Shown piece after piece: positions 1-12,452 of a stretch of DNA of 64,000 nucleotides (positions are counted from its first letter, which is position 1; each line of letters opens with the position of its first letter). The stretch is from Beroe ovata. Its lineage: Eukaryota > Ctenophora > Nuda > Beroida > Beroidae. A program made the translations under genes and the position numbers. Where the stretch lies: contig CAMPET010000090.1 in the NCBI GenBank assembly GCA_946803715.1, positions 95,125 through 159,124 on the forward strand, in the 5' to 3' direction. The notes under the pieces were generated by a model. That model worked only from the letters and a program-made list of their open reading frames with translations. It was not told the DNA's origin and searched no databases.

Positions 1-8
1 CTCACCCA

Positions 9-10
<2 letters not shown>

Positions 11-62
<52 letters not shown>
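11..62. repeat. (CA)n microsatellite
   Basis: Uninterrupted CA dinucleotide tract at the left edge of the window. Reading frames through it give only Cys-Val or His-Thr runs and are not genes. Confidence 0.97.
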
Positions 63-66
<4 letters not shown>

Positions 67-465
67 CCCTCTCGCACCGATAAATTGAGACATTGTGGGT
101 GAGGGAGTGAAATCACAAACAATAATCAGGTGACTTGTCGATCGATGGTGGTCTATCATTGATGACGGTCCATCAAGAATCGTATTCCCAGACTCAAACC
201 ACATCGCAGTTTGCATCATGATCGGTCTGACATGCTCAATTATATCATGACATTTGTGCTATCCCGCCTATCACTAAAATGAGGCTCTCATCATGACGTA
301 TAAAAACCACAACACTGCCAATATAGACAAGTGAACAGATCAGATGCATGTCATGGAATGCTAGGGTGGTGGGAAATTTCACTACAATTGGAGCGCATAA
401 TAGTCTGGGAAAAATAGTCTATGGAGAATAGTCTATGGAAAAATAGTGCTTAAATTTTGGTTTTC

Positions 466-560
466 TTCTGAATTACAATTAAGAAACTAAGAAACTTTGA
501 GCCTAGAATTCTTAAATTTGTGTACTGAATCCTACTACAACGAAAATTCTTTCAAAATAT
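466..560 (+). repeat. Fragment of dispersed MITE-like repeat, second copy at 18.3-18.7 kb
   Basis: About 90 bp closely match 18385-18470 in the same orientation, including the phrase aagaaactttgagcct and a shared downstream segment. The better copy at 18281-18735 has inverted termini, so this is probably an internal remnant of that element. Confidence 0.6.
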
Positions 561-1628
561 CATATTCAGATTTTCATTTTCTAATGAATTAGATATTTGA
601 ATAGTATTAAATATTTTAATAGTGTCATTACAGTAACATATTTAACAGGCTGAGGAAACTATTGTTTTCTAGCGAGACACGTACCGAACGATAACTTACA
701 TAATAAAATCGGAAAATTAATATAATACTTTCCTCAATGCGGTAAAAATTCCGAAGCTAATACAATTCTGTGAAACATATTCCTAAGAATTAGTAACCGA
801 TTCAGTCATGCCACAAAGTACAACCGAAATCTACTATCCTATAGAAAAAAGGGGCGTCAAAGCAGTCAATTATAGGCCATTAGAAGAAGTAGAAGCCAGA
901 AGGGCGTATCTAAATTCCAATCATTCAAGCTAAACAATCATGCAACGAATTAAGTAACGCAAGCGACATAACATTTCAGCCAAATCAGACCAATGAACTG
1001 CCACAATAATATCAACGAAACACATACGATAACGCATAAAAAACGCATGACATATTATCGCAGTATATATACATTACTTGACAAAAACACAATATCTATG
1101 AAATCATTCATATAGCAACAACAACATAACAACAATAATAATAGCGCCATCATCGTAATCAATTGTGCAATAACGTAATCATCGTAAATATTGCATGATA
1201 TTATTGTCTGAGCACGTTTCTAAATTTAGATTGAATATATAATTTATATGAATGACGCGCAATTTCGTGGGAAAGTTGTTGCACTTTATTATCGTCTTCG
1301 GGACCCCAGTAACTCATGTATTATGATGTGGGATGATCATAATTTTGTGGGTTATTCTGAAGTTCGCAAAATCGTCGGGAAATTCGGAAGACTGAACTTT
1401 TGACAATAACAATTTACATTCTACACAGATTAACAATAATTGGAGAAGGGTTATCTACACAGATCTAATATAAAAGTCCTTAGGTACACATTACACATGT
1501 CTAGCAGATACAAATATACAAAATACTAGCCACACTAACGGAGACCACTATTTGGGGCTTCTCACACGACTTCACAAATCAGTAGTAGCAGTAGTTACAG
1601 AATATATGTGTTATGTTTATATTTTGTA

Positions 1629-1678
1629 TGTAACGTGTAACATGTAACATGTAACATGTAACATGTAACATGTAACAT
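1629..1678. repeat. 7-bp tandem repeat (GTAACAT)n
   Basis: About seven consecutive copies of gtaacat, near perfect. Confidence 0.9.
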
Positions 1679-4600
1679 TCTATGAGTTGTCTACGCAATC
1701 GGTACCCATACATATTCCATTATTCCATACAGTAGTGTTCACTACAGTAGGTGTTGAAGCATCAAAATAAAGAAGAATTCCGAAGAGAAATTGCTGAGTT
1801 CAAAATAGTGGCCTCGAAGCAATAGAAGAATCTAGAATTTAATCCAGTAGTTATGGAAGTCGAGCAGCTAAAAAATGAGACCTGAGAAGCCTCCATGAAT
1901 TACAGTCAGAGAACAAAGTTATGCATATATTGAGTCTAAATAGTTTTGTTTCAAACTAGATCACAGTGACAATCAGTCAGACGATTAATTGCAATGTTCG
2001 GTGAAAATGAAAAGAGCTTGTTAGACACTCCATATCACTGGATCTAAATTTATCTTTCTCCAGAATTGAATTTGAGTTAACCATTGCTTACCAAATTTAC
2101 CATTGCTTACCATTGCTGTCCAAATCTAGGAAAGAAATCCGTAGTACCAAGTGTCAGATTGGATAATTCTTGACCTGAATATTCTCATTTTGTTCTGCCG
2201 AATTTGAATTGGACAATAATCTGGTTTTCTTGAAGTTATTTTAGTTAGAGGATTCATGTTTTGGAGCGCAAAGAAACGTGACAGTGAAATAAAAACAAAG
2301 TTTTGAGGTGTGAAAATTCGCAAGCACGTAAAAACGTAAATATGAAATGATGTTTTTGGCAGGGGCGAGGTCAAAGCGACTCATTTTCAGATTTAGAGAA
2401 ATGGAGTCATTCTATCGAAGATCAACTCCAGAGAAAAATGAAGAATGAACGTTAGATGATGTATCAAATAACACCATTTGACCATGATGATGCTCAATGA
2501 TTTGGAAGGATTCCAAATTCTCAATCTCTTAGCGTCCCCTCCCAGCAATGTTTACTGAAAAGCAAGCATGAGCTATTAAAGTTTATGAATATAACATATA
2601 TGTGGATACATTAAAAATATACATGCAATAACAAAGCGGGGCGTCAGTGTGGCGTTACGCCTGAATCCACACATTGTGTAGTGTGACAGGTGTGATACAC
2701 TGACATGAGGGAGTGTGCCAATAACAGCAGGGAAAACAGTGAATAACAGCAGGGAAAAGAGTTGAGGGGGGAAAATGTGGGAGAAAAGGTTGATTTGAGT
2801 CGCTGGTGCAGGAGCCATGACTTCTGCTCATTGGATGAGTAAATCAAATGTGTGATAAGCCAATCAAAGACTGTGACAACAAAGTGATCTGTATAGAACG
2901 CATACAGCAACCATGATAATATTATATTTTGATGTCAGTAGAAAAATCAGAGGTGGCCCTTTGGGTGTCACGCCAAAGGGTCCAGGCATTTAATCAGATG
3001 ATCATGTTGCCCACTCATCATGTTTAAGTCATCCAAACTATGGTCCGAGGACCACAGGTAAGGATTACTCCTACTGATAAGCTTAGAGAGCCTGGGATAT
3101 CGCTACCATACGAAGAAAAGAAAGAATTCCTTGTGTTTGATGAGAGAGTCAAGTATTGCTCATTCTTGTCCTGAGATGATGGGCGGAAATTTTGACAGTT
3201 ATTCCCTGATTTAAAGGAAAGAGTCACATTGCGAAGTACACATTGGTTGAATGATCATAACAGTTTAAGATAAGAGTTTAGAATAAAGTAATAGATAGAA
3301 TAGAACTTTCATGTAAGGAGATCATGCTCTCTCAAAGTCAAATCATGGTCTCAGTACATGATGTAGATTCATTACATACTAGGTACCCAGAAAATTCAGT
3401 GTGTTTAAGCATTATCATGGCATTAGTAAGAGAGACTCCTTAGCATGCCAATTACACAAAAATATTTTAGTGACATCTGCATAATCTGTGATCTAGATTC
3501 TAGTAGGCCCATATTATTGCTTTATTGGCATAATTAGACATCTTACAAGCATAATTAATCCATGAATTCTAGTAAGGCGCGCTACCTTAATAATATAATA
3601 ATATGGGCTATTGGGCTATGAGGGTTTATATGAATAGGACATTGTCATTTGTAGTCCCTAATACAGCATTACATCATTATACCAGAGAATGCATACCAAC
3701 AGGGGGGTTAACCACTGCATGATCAATCCTACTGGAAGAGTGTATTGGTGTCAGTCAGAGGAATCTTGGGGAAAATCCTCTCGTGATCAGGAAGTGCTGC
3801 ATTCTGATATTTCATTGAATCTCATTCCACACAGGATGAAAAGAGGTGCCAGATTTTCCTTATTCAGAATCTTGCAGTTTTGATTTCACTCTGCTGGTTT
3901 TAGCAGTTTTGATTCAGTTCAATCATTTTCCAGAATATTAGAATATATTGCTGATATGAACTTTACTGCAATTCAATTTGGATTATACTGGTAGACCTGA
4001 ATAAGAATTGAATAGCACAAAGGAGCATTAAATCACATTGACTAATGACACTTATGTCAATGGTGACATTAACCTACATACCATTGAGATGTTTTGATGA
4101 TGTCATGATGAGTACAAGTGAATGAAACTCAAGAAGTATGGCACATTGATCATAAATCGAACCATACACACCTCACTAAGACCCTAAATCGGTATGGTAA
4201 ATGTGCATTCAATTATAGAGCCCCTGATTATTTGGAAATACAACTTTCTAATTCTAAAACACTGACTTTCATTTCATTGCTGTTGGGCACATCTGTACAC
4301 TAAATTAAGGTGCCAGTAAAGAGAGTCCAATCAGCAATCATAGTCAAGTGCAAATCAAATGAGTAATGACGAAACAGGATAAGAGCTCGATTTTCAGAAC
4401 AATTATTAGAACAATGTTTAAATGATGAACCTCTCATTTTGCTATCAGAGTATCAGAGCTAGCTCAAACAGGTACAGTGTGATTTCAGTACTAAGATTCA
4501 GGAGGGCACTAAAACACTGAACAATCCAAAAGGCGCAACAAAAAACAGCAAAAATTGTTGTATAAATTTTCAAATTTAGTGTAATTTTTCCATTACATAA

Positions 4601-4750
4601 AATTTATTGCTGGAGAAACAGTTGACAGATTTGGCAAAATTTGGTGACATACGAATTCGCGCGTGCGCAAGACTCGACCGAAGACTTCCACATTCAACTG
4701 ATCAATTAGAAAATTACGCAATTGCTTTTTGCGGCGCGCAGTGCACATGT

Positions 4751-4861
4751 AGTAGGATTTTACCCTACCGTCGTCCGCGTCGGTGCGCGCAATTTTCATT
4801 CCGCCGGCCGACAGATAAAATTCCGCCTGCAGCAAGGGTAGGGTGAAATTTAAATCCTACA
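4751..4861. mobile_element. Short element with inverted termini (gtaggattt...aaatcctac)
   Basis: The left end reads gtaggattttaccctacc and the right end is an approximate reverse complement (ggtagggtgaaatttaaatcctac). The same terminal sequence with adjoining ccttgctg occurs at 57497, so this is a dispersed MITE-like family. No coding capacity. Confidence 0.6.
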
Positions 4862-4944
4862 ATGCAATGCAATAGCACATGCAGCGCAGGTGCTTGTCTG
4901 GCGATGCTAGACCGCTGATCATGCAAGCCGCGAAGCGGCTTGCG

Positions 4945-5118
4945 TCAGCAATGTCTGAGAATAAGTTTGCGCCCCGCTAAACGAAATTCTCCACAGGCTG
5001 GTCTATCATCGATCGACAACGCAGGTGCACCTGCGTTGTCGATCGATGATAGACCATCCTGTCGAGAATTTCGTTTAGCGCGCGCGGGGCGCAAACTTAT
5101 TCTCAGACATTGCTGACG
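4945..5118. repeat. Long near-perfect palindrome (about 85-bp arms)
   Basis: The left arm (gtcagcaatgtctgagaata...) reads back as the right arm ending in ...cagacattgctgac, centred on gcaggtgcacctgc at about 5028. There is essentially no spacer. The right arm carries a short GC-rich insertion. A transcript would fold into one long hairpin. Confidence 0.9.
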
Positions 5119-5167
5119 CGCGCGCCGTTGATTGCGTGCATGCACGCAATCAACGGGCGGCGCGCGC
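5117..5167. repeat. GC-rich palindrome
   Basis: gcgcgcgccgttgattgcgt...acgcaatcaacgggcggcgcgcgc, centred on tgcatgca. It abuts the palindromes on both sides, so three foldbacks lie in a row. Confidence 0.85.
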
Positions 5168-5179
5168 ATTCATTATCAT

Positions 5180-5359
5180 AACCGAAATACGAATTATCAA
5201 TTACTGAAGCTAGAGCTCAGAGCTGATGTAATATCAAATTTAATAAGAACATACTATGAAGTATTAGTCTAACTTAGACTAATACTTCATAGTATGTTCT
5301 TATTAAATTTGATATTATATCAGCTCTGAGCTCTAGCTTCAGTAATTCGTATTTCGGTT
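5180..5359. repeat. Long near-perfect palindrome (about 88-bp arms) with aaccgaaatac termini
   Basis: The left end aaccgaaatacgaatt and right end aattcgtatttcggtt are inverted. The centre is gtctaacttagac near 5274. The only notable arm difference is a small insertion in the left arm. It resembles a foldback/MITE without open reading frames. Confidence 0.9.
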
Positions 5360-5839
5360 ACACTTACTGTTAGACTCTAAGAAAACAGTAAAAGATATAA
5401 ATAGAAAATATAAATATTAATGATTTGCGCAGATGTAGATGCAATGAAATTCAGTTTGGCCACAAATTGTTAATTAACAAAGTTGAAAGACCGGTCGATA
5501 GTTTCAATTGTGAATTGATTTTGCTCAATAATCGAAATTAAAACAATCCCGATCCAAAATTCATTCATATACGATACGACGATACTTGATGCTACGTCTT
5601 GCAATTGCATCACCAATCACGGTTAAAAGGGTGGGCGAGCAAATAATTATAATTGTCCCAGTATAAAGTTAATCTGATTGAAATTTGTCTAAAATGTAAA
5701 AACACTACAATATACCGCTACGGTAAAACTTAAAACATGATCATGATAATATGATATTAATTTGATAATGAAAGTTGTTATCGCACCGAGTACTGACTTC
5801 TCCAATTTTCACATGCTCATTGAATTTGTTGATCTCAAC

Positions 5840-5945
5840 TCTACCATCGCAGTAGAGTACTGTCTGTCGATGATAGCCCCTGTCGAGAATTTCATTGTGC
5901 GGCTTGTATCAGATGGGCCTAGCATCGCCAGGCAACTAGAGTATT
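5840..5945. repeat. Diverged relative of the 4.9-5.1 kb palindrome
   Basis: Shares cgatgatag..., ctgtcgagaatttc and the gcctagcatcgccagg segment (compare 4897-4920 and 5041-5085). Reading frames over it on both strands are by-products of the element. Confidence 0.5.
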
Positions 5946-6232
5946 GAAGTTGATCCACGTCCAATGAAAGACCTGATAATACATTTTCTAACCTGCCCAG
6001 TTCCCATAACATAGAGCCCAGAAAATCTGTGATTCTAGGCTGCAATCCACTTCTGTGAAAACAGACTGGTTTGAGCACGGATCCAAATACGGTTTCGATT
6101 CCTCGGTGTCGTACCACAAGAGCACTCTACTATGCTCACCAGGCTGTTTCAAGGGACCCTAATCACGGTTTCTATCCCCTGCTCAACCTGCCGTACAACT
6201 GGTTAGACACACCACCATTTCCGATTATTTGC

Positions 6233-6459
6233 TGCACTCCCCACTAATCGTTGCTGGCAGCTGTAATACTGTGGACCCAGGACAAAGTCTGTCCACTCCC
6301 TATCCACCGCACTCCCCACTAATCGTTGCTAGCAGTTGTTATACTGTGGACCCAGGACGAAGTCTGTCCACTCCCTATCCACTACACTCCCGACTAATCG
6401 TTGCTAACAGCTGTTATATTGTGGACCCAGGACGAAGTCTGTCCACTCCCTATGTGTGA
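6233..6459. repeat. 75-bp minisatellite, three units, overlapping the kinase C-terminus
   Basis: Three consecutive ~75-bp units beginning cactccc(c/g)actaatcgttgct and ending gtctgtccactccctat. The right-hand unit contains the kinase stop codon and its final coding residues; the other two are downstream. The long plus-strand frame here is an artefact of a period that is a multiple of three. Confidence 0.9.
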
Positions 6460-9400
6460 GAATATCGAGTGGAGGTTCCTTAGACCCGTGTCCACATGCG
6501 TGTCATCATCCGGATTATCCTGGGGGTGGGAAGGTTCAGTGGGCATGAATTAGGTTACCAATTAGGTTACCAAATAGGTTATCAGATAGGTTTTCAATGA
6601 GGTCAACAATAAGGCTTTCAATTAGGTTATCAATTAGGTTATCGATTGGGTAATCAATTGGGTTATCACAGGTGAGGGGAACAGAGATATTGGACTCGAT
6701 CTCTCATATGCAACTTTTACTGCATTCATTTTCTCATAGAACACACTGTACGAAGCCATCACAATCGATCTTAAAATGTCGCAAAATTCAGGATTTAATT
6801 CAGGAGAAAAAAGCCCACTGAAGTCCGAATTTCCCGGCTACAGTATACCTTACCTGTGTACACTATACCTGTATACACTTTACCATACCTGTGTTCTGTT
6901 GTGAGCGAAGTCGATGAGTTTAACCGTTGCTTTCCCCGGGGCAACTCCATCATATACAATCAGAAGAGAGCACCTACACAGCCAGAATAACCTTTGAGAT
7001 GTGTAGTACTCGAGCAGACTTGATAGATACCTGGGAAATCATAGTAAAATCTGCCAGATGATAATCGACGATAACGAAAAATGGAAACTGAGTATATTTC
7101 CTCTCATTGGTATAACATTGGTATAACATTGGTATAACAAGAGTCAAGATAATGATTATTTATAGTCGCATGTGGAACCGTCACGGTCCATGACACAGAC
7201 ACGCTGCTTGATGGGAAACGGGAGATGCCGGCAGTCTGGAGTAATTCCCTAAAGAGCGGACGTCCGCTTTTTCATCAAAAAAGGATGCATTGATCAAAAA
7301 AGCGGTTGTCCGTTTTTAAAAACGGGGGATGTCGGCATTCAGCGATATAAATGGGAGGATCATTATTCATGAACCATAAGATCCACACACATACAGAGAA
7401 GTTTGTAGCTTGAGCCGCAGCCACAAATCCCATCTAAACAGCCATAAATCCCATCTACACCATATAGGTATTCAGTCGTAAACCACGATTTTCCCCGTAC
7501 TTATTCTTTACCCCCCTCAATTTTTCCCGCTACTCATTCTTTATCCCCCTCAATTTTTTCCCGCTACTCATTCTTTATCCCCCTCAATNCCCCCCGTACT
7601 CATTCTTTACCCCCTCAATTTTTCCCCATACTCATTCTTTACCTTACAATGGGAGAAACAACATCTCTCCTCACATCAACTCCGTTATAGAGATACTCTT
7701 CCGTTTTCAGGGCTGCGTTTTCAACTGTAAAGCTCAGACCCCACTTCTAGAAAAGGGTTATAAATCTCTCGTGTTATAGGAGCATGTTTTCATTGAAAAA
7801 CTTACTGATCATGGTTCTAGAATTGACTTATATTTAGAAATCATGAAATAACGCCGTCCCCTCGATCCTCGTTTACCTTGTCCTTCGTATGGACTGTAGA
7901 ATCCAGCGTACTGTAAACGTTTGCACCTACAAACCGGAATCCAAGAGTTCGTTGTATCCCCAACTCCTGAAATTAGTTCCCAAACTTCAAATATTACTGC
8001 CAGACCCGGATGTCCATTGTCCATGGTCAATAAGCTGTATGATCTAACATCTGATATTACGACAAGAAATCAGGCGACATCTAAATAATATTGCGACAAG
8101 AAATAGGGCGATTTTATGATTTATCATAACAATATTGATGAAAATTATCTTACGTTCAAAATTTTATGACAAGGAATTCGGGAATATGATAATTGACAGT
8201 ACCTTTTCTTTGTGTATTTTCTGCTTCTTAGGACTGTCTAAACTGCAGTAATCAATAGAACCGAGTTTGATATCAGCACCACACGGGACCTGAAAATAAG
8301 TGGTGTCAATGAGCATAGAGTGGTAACAGTGAAAGGTGGTGTCAGAGCGATGAGCATAGAGTGGTGTCAGAGTTCAAAGCGGTACGGAGTGTCAGATTGG
8401 TGTTAACCCAAAGTGGTGTCAAGGACACCTTAAAATGTTGACACCACTTCACTTACTCATGGACGCAATTAATAATATATACGTACCTTGAAACCGTAAC
8501 ATGCATCAGTAAGTTCTAAGTACTTAGCATTCATGTAGCACACTGTCTGGTAGTAACTGAAACATGATAGTAATTACTTGTCAATTACATAATAATCGAT
8601 CATCGAGTATGTAATGGCAATTCTTTAAAATTTGTAAGAAAACTTGAATGAATTTCATTTACTTCATCCTCTACAAGAACACTATACGTAAGCACACTCC
8701 TTGAACAATCAAATTTTTAGATTACGGATCAAGAATGACTATTATTATAATTGTTATCGAAGTGCTTCATTGCTTAATTCATTGTTTGCTTAATTCATTG
8801 CATAATTCATTGTCTATGAACTGCTACCACCCACAATTCGACGACTCATTCGACAACTTCGAAAAACAAATCCCAAACTCACGTTGGAATGAAATCCCTG
8901 AACGCCCTAAATCTATCCTCGCTGAACACTCGTTTATAAAATTCCTCCTCCCTTTCTCCCCTTACGTCGTGCGAGATGTTCTTGTACAGCCGTCCATTCT
9001 TCCCCATCAGAAAACCTGAGATCGAGTTGTAGGATTGACCAGTGATAGAAACGAAAGTTATCGTTTTCTCATCCTAATTTCGAAAACCAAGTTTTCAAAG
9101 ATCATATGATTTGTAATTACTGTTTGAGTAGTACTGTTTTATACGCCAAAAATGTTGGGTGTTGCCCCTGTACACAATAAACGAATAATAATAGACACCA
9201 TGTCTCCTCCCAATAGACATACTGACGTTTTGACTTCCATGTAGCCATGAAATTCGAAGGAAATTGCTCTTCTGTTCTACAATAAAACCCACATTTTTGT
9301 ACGTGCGCGCGCAATTCAACAAGAATCTTGAATTTGGCGTTCGCGCGCGCCGTCGAAACTCAATCTCTGACATTTTAGCAGAGATCGCAGACTATGTCTA

Positions 9401-11884
9401 TGGTAAATGACGATCTTGACTGTGCTCTAATGATCAATCCTGTGGTAATTGGACAAATGAGCGGTTCATAATTAATCACAGTAATAACCACGCTAAATCT
9501 TGGCATCGTCTTAGAAGACATAGTACATCTGCAGCAGTTAAAGTTGACTGTTGACTGTTGATGTCAATCAGATGTAAGATTATTATATGATTGATGGAAG
9601 ATGAATTATTGCTGCATGACGATAGATCGATGCTTCGTTTTACGAAAACACCAAAATCTTCTTCACTGCAGATGTCTGATGAGGATTTTACTGTTCCGAT
9701 AAATCAAGACTTTAATTTGAGAGATCGACGTGGACCAATTGGGCTTTTGTGATATTGCCATAACCGGAAATTGATCCTAGGGTAAAATTTGCCGAATATA
9801 AACAAAGATGCGTTAGTTTGTACATGTTTCAATGATCGTCGTAAGTAAACCCAAATTTCACCGTGTAAGTGTTGTAGAGTACGGACCCGGAAATTACTTT
9901 GCCTATTTTCGTCACTATTTTCGTCTACGATAATGGTTGAAGCAGGAAACAGGCGCATTGCACAACCACTTTCCCGATATTTCTAAGACATATATTCGTA
10001 TAATATATATATTCTCTTTCATCAAATTGGTTATAAATGTTTCAAACTCAAGTTTTTTCTCATATAAGTGGTTATGAATGTCAAAACTTATGGTTTCAAA
10101 TAGAAACACTGGAACAGTTAACAAAAGGAGTTACAGTGCCGACTTAGGAAACATAATATGCCCGTTGAATCATCATGTATTTTGCATAAATACCGAGTGT
10201 AATTGAATTGTGCCTACTATAATAGACTGTTGATTAAGTAAGTTGGTGTAACAATAACAGGTAGGTATAAGGGGATCATATTGTTGGATTAGAATTTCAT
10301 TTATTGTTAACAATAAACACGGAAAATGTTATAGGAGTAAAAGTACTGTAAGTTATGTAGTAAGTTTACTGTACATTCATTACACATTGTGTGAGGTTAA
10401 CTTTGAACGTGAACAGTGAAGAGCGCTCCTTAATACCAGCAACTGCTATTATATATTGAGTTACTATATTGAGTTATATTGAGTTGAGTGGCCATTGTTC
10501 AAGTGAAATGATCAATGTGTGTGAAGAGACAGTTTCAAAAAGACTGTGTATCCGCAGTAAAAAGGGGAGCTTTTGTGGTTCTAAAACTTAAGATGTAGCA
10601 ACAGTGACTTATCACTCTCGCCTTCGCACAACAATCCTCAAAATCCAAATTCGATTGTGTACAGGGTGTTTGAACAGGACTACAGTGCGTGTGCGTTTCT
10701 AATGATTTCTCAGGGGTGTAGGTGTGGGAGTTGAAAAAGAGAGTGTTTGCACAGAGAGAGAAAAAAAGAAAAAAAGGAACAGACACACACACAGACACAC
10801 AGACACACCCACACAGACACACACAGACACAGACACACACACACACACACACAGTGGCACAGTCTACACAGTACACAAACACAGTACACAAACATACGTC
10901 TTACAATCACATACAAGCAGACACCCACACAAACACACACAAACCGATGAACTCTGCCTTCAATCAAATATCAATTTGAGTGGCCACCCTTGCATGACCA
11001 ATCCAATTTCGAGAGTATCCTAAATAAGGGAAAATCGCTCACAGTATACAATGTTCCGGGGAAATAACATGTCAATAACAAATCGATATATTAAATATTG
11101 AGTGAGACTGTGAGAGAGTCTGGATGTAGTGAATTTCACTGCTATTGATTCAGGAGTGAGTTCTTGTGCTAGGGCACCTATGACAGAGAAGATGGAGTCC
11201 CGAACAAAGCAAAATACATTTTAACTCCTACATCATCAGTGACACTAGTAGAATTATGGCTAATTTAAAAGAATATAAACCTGTCAAGTGGGCGTCATTT
11301 CAAGATGAACATCAAATTGAAATGAACAGCATTCGTTTTCCTACCAATTTTCCTACTCTGATTGTTGAAAGAGCATTTGAGATATGTTAATTCACTACTT
11401 TTTTCATTGCTTAAGTCTCAGTTCAATCTTCTATAACTCCTCCAGTTACCAGTTTTCAAACTACTAGAATGCATCGAGGATAGGGATCATTATAGGTAAC
11501 CTGTCTCTGTTTCCATAATGCTTGTAAAGATTGAGACATTGTCAATTGATTTTCATTTTAATGAGATCAAGACCAAGTACTGGCGAGGAAGACACTCAGA
11601 AAAGGATTGACCTTGGCCGGGATCTCTGTCAATTGAATCAATTCTTGTGCCAAAAATCTACCAACAACGCCACTTGCTTCAGAGGCAATGTGAGATGAAA
11701 ACGAAATGGAGAGATAGAAGATAAAAGATATTTGATCTTACTTAAAGAGTAGCACATACAAATGCTTTCAGATCAGTAAAATAGAACACATACCTGGTGC
11801 AGTACCATGACCTTTGTGACCTGCAACCTGGTGCCACATTTCACTCAGCTGACCAATATCATCAATCCTCTTCATTTCGGTCAT
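6394..11884 (-). CDS. Inositol polyphosphate kinase (IPK family, IPMK/IP6K-like)
   Basis: Eight exons (minus strand): 11794-11884, 8883-9015, 8487-8556, 8203-8289, 7877-7966, 7643-7746, 6889-7030, 6394-6519. All have GT-AG junctions and matched phases, and total 843 nt (280 aa). The family phosphorylates soluble inositol polyphosphates with ATP. Visible hallmarks: N-terminal WHQVAGH (17-23); the inositol-binding signature PxxxDxKxG as PCGADIKLG (100-108); SLLIVYDG (213-220); and the metal-binding LIDFAH motif (230-235). At 280 aa it is close to the minimal catalytic core. The start is the ATG at 11884 just upstream of WHQVAGH; a GGCAG acceptor-like site precedes it, so a 5' non-coding exon is possible. 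Divergent from the calpain gene. The last ~20 residues come from a minisatellite unit. IPMK versus IP6K cannot be decided by eye. Confidence 0.9.
6546..6671. repeat. 12-13-bp minisatellite (attaggttatca)n
   Basis: About ten degenerate copies of caattaggttatcaa in the last intron of the inositol kinase gene, immediately beyond the terminal-exon acceptor. Confidence 0.85.
7497..7650. repeat. 34-36-bp minisatellite carrying a splice-donor-like motif
   Basis: About five units of tactcattctttacccccctcaatttttccc. Read on the minus strand, each unit contains GGTAAAGAATGAGTA, the sequence of the real donor of the kinase exon that ends at 7643. A single N interrupts it at 7589. Confidence 0.85.
10781..10855. 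repeat. (CA)n/(ACAG)n microsatellite in kinase intron 1
   Basis: Impure cacacagacaca tract. Overlapping reading frames in several phases are low-complexity artefacts. The rest of this 2.8-kb intron (9016-11793) shows nothing else apart from part of a SINE-like repeat. Confidence 0.9.
11525..11650 (-). repeat. SINE-like dispersed repeat, copy 3
   Basis: On the minus strand it shares ggtcaatcc, ttttctgagtgtcttcc and cagtacttggtcttgatctc with 47640-47770 (+) and 21178-21262 (-). It is the most diverged of the three. Confidence 0.6.
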
Positions 11885-12171
11885 ACTATCTGCCTTCCTT
11901 CTTAAAAAAGTCATTATACTCATATTGTAAGCAAATAATTGCAACAAAATGTGTTAATCTGGGTAAACACTAGTAAGTGAGGTTATTCTAAATTATATTG
12001 AGAGCACTAATGGGTTAGGATGCTTCCTTGGGAATAAGAGCTTTCTGGTTAGATTAATTCAACAAGGCCTTAGCATGGACAGGACCAGGGGAAATCCTAG
12101 TGCAACTTATAATAAGTTATATGTAAGATAAGATAAGATAAGAATTTATGGTATGAACCATCACACTTTTN

Positions 12172-12452
12172 CAGCTGACCAATATCATCAATCCTCTTCA
12201 TTTCAGTCATACTATCTGCCTCCCTTCTTAAAAAAGTCATTATACTCATATTGTAAGCAAATAATTGCAACAGAATGTGTTAATCTGGGTAAACACTAGT
12301 AAGTGAGGTTATTCTAATTAATTATATTGAGAGCACCAATGGGTTAGGATGCTTCCTTGGGAATAAGAGCTTTCTGGTCAAATTAATTCAACAAGGCCTT
12401 AGCATGGACAGAACCAGGGGAAATCCTACTGCAACTTATAATAAGTTATATG
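12172..12452. other. Assembly duplication of 11846-12121, including part of kinase exon 1
   Basis: Starts directly after a lone N at 12171 and repeats the preceding sequence with scattered substitutions. It begins in the middle of kinase exon 1 (at cagctgacc) and carries the rest of its 5' half, so it would be a broken exon copy if real. Unmerged allelic contigs explain it best. Confidence 0.8.

Larger units (their letters stand above)
63..4740. other. Gene-free stretch, no gene recognised
   Basis: AT-rich DNA with only short, unsupported reading frames and no convincing chain of exons. It holds a fragment of a dispersed repeat near 466-560 whose text (elements reading taagaaactaagaaactttgagcc) recurs at 18390-18470, and a 7-bp tandem repeat at 1629-1678. 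The minus-strand frame at 2126-2374 has no recognisable domain. Confidence 0.6.

Noticed and set aside
5809-6117. 102-aa minus-strand frame
   Set aside because: Overlaps a relative of the 4.9-kb palindrome, with no homology or exon boundaries linked to the neighbouring kinase gene.
6088-6170. tRNA-like gattcc / ggtttctatcccct phrases
   Set aside because: No cloverleaf with acceptor, D and anticodon arms could be drawn. No other tRNA, rRNA or spliceosomal snRNA gene was recognised in the window.
10535-11023. Overlapping 85-118 aa frames on both strands
   Set aside because: They read through a CA/GT microsatellite in several phases; composition artefacts inside kinase intron 1.
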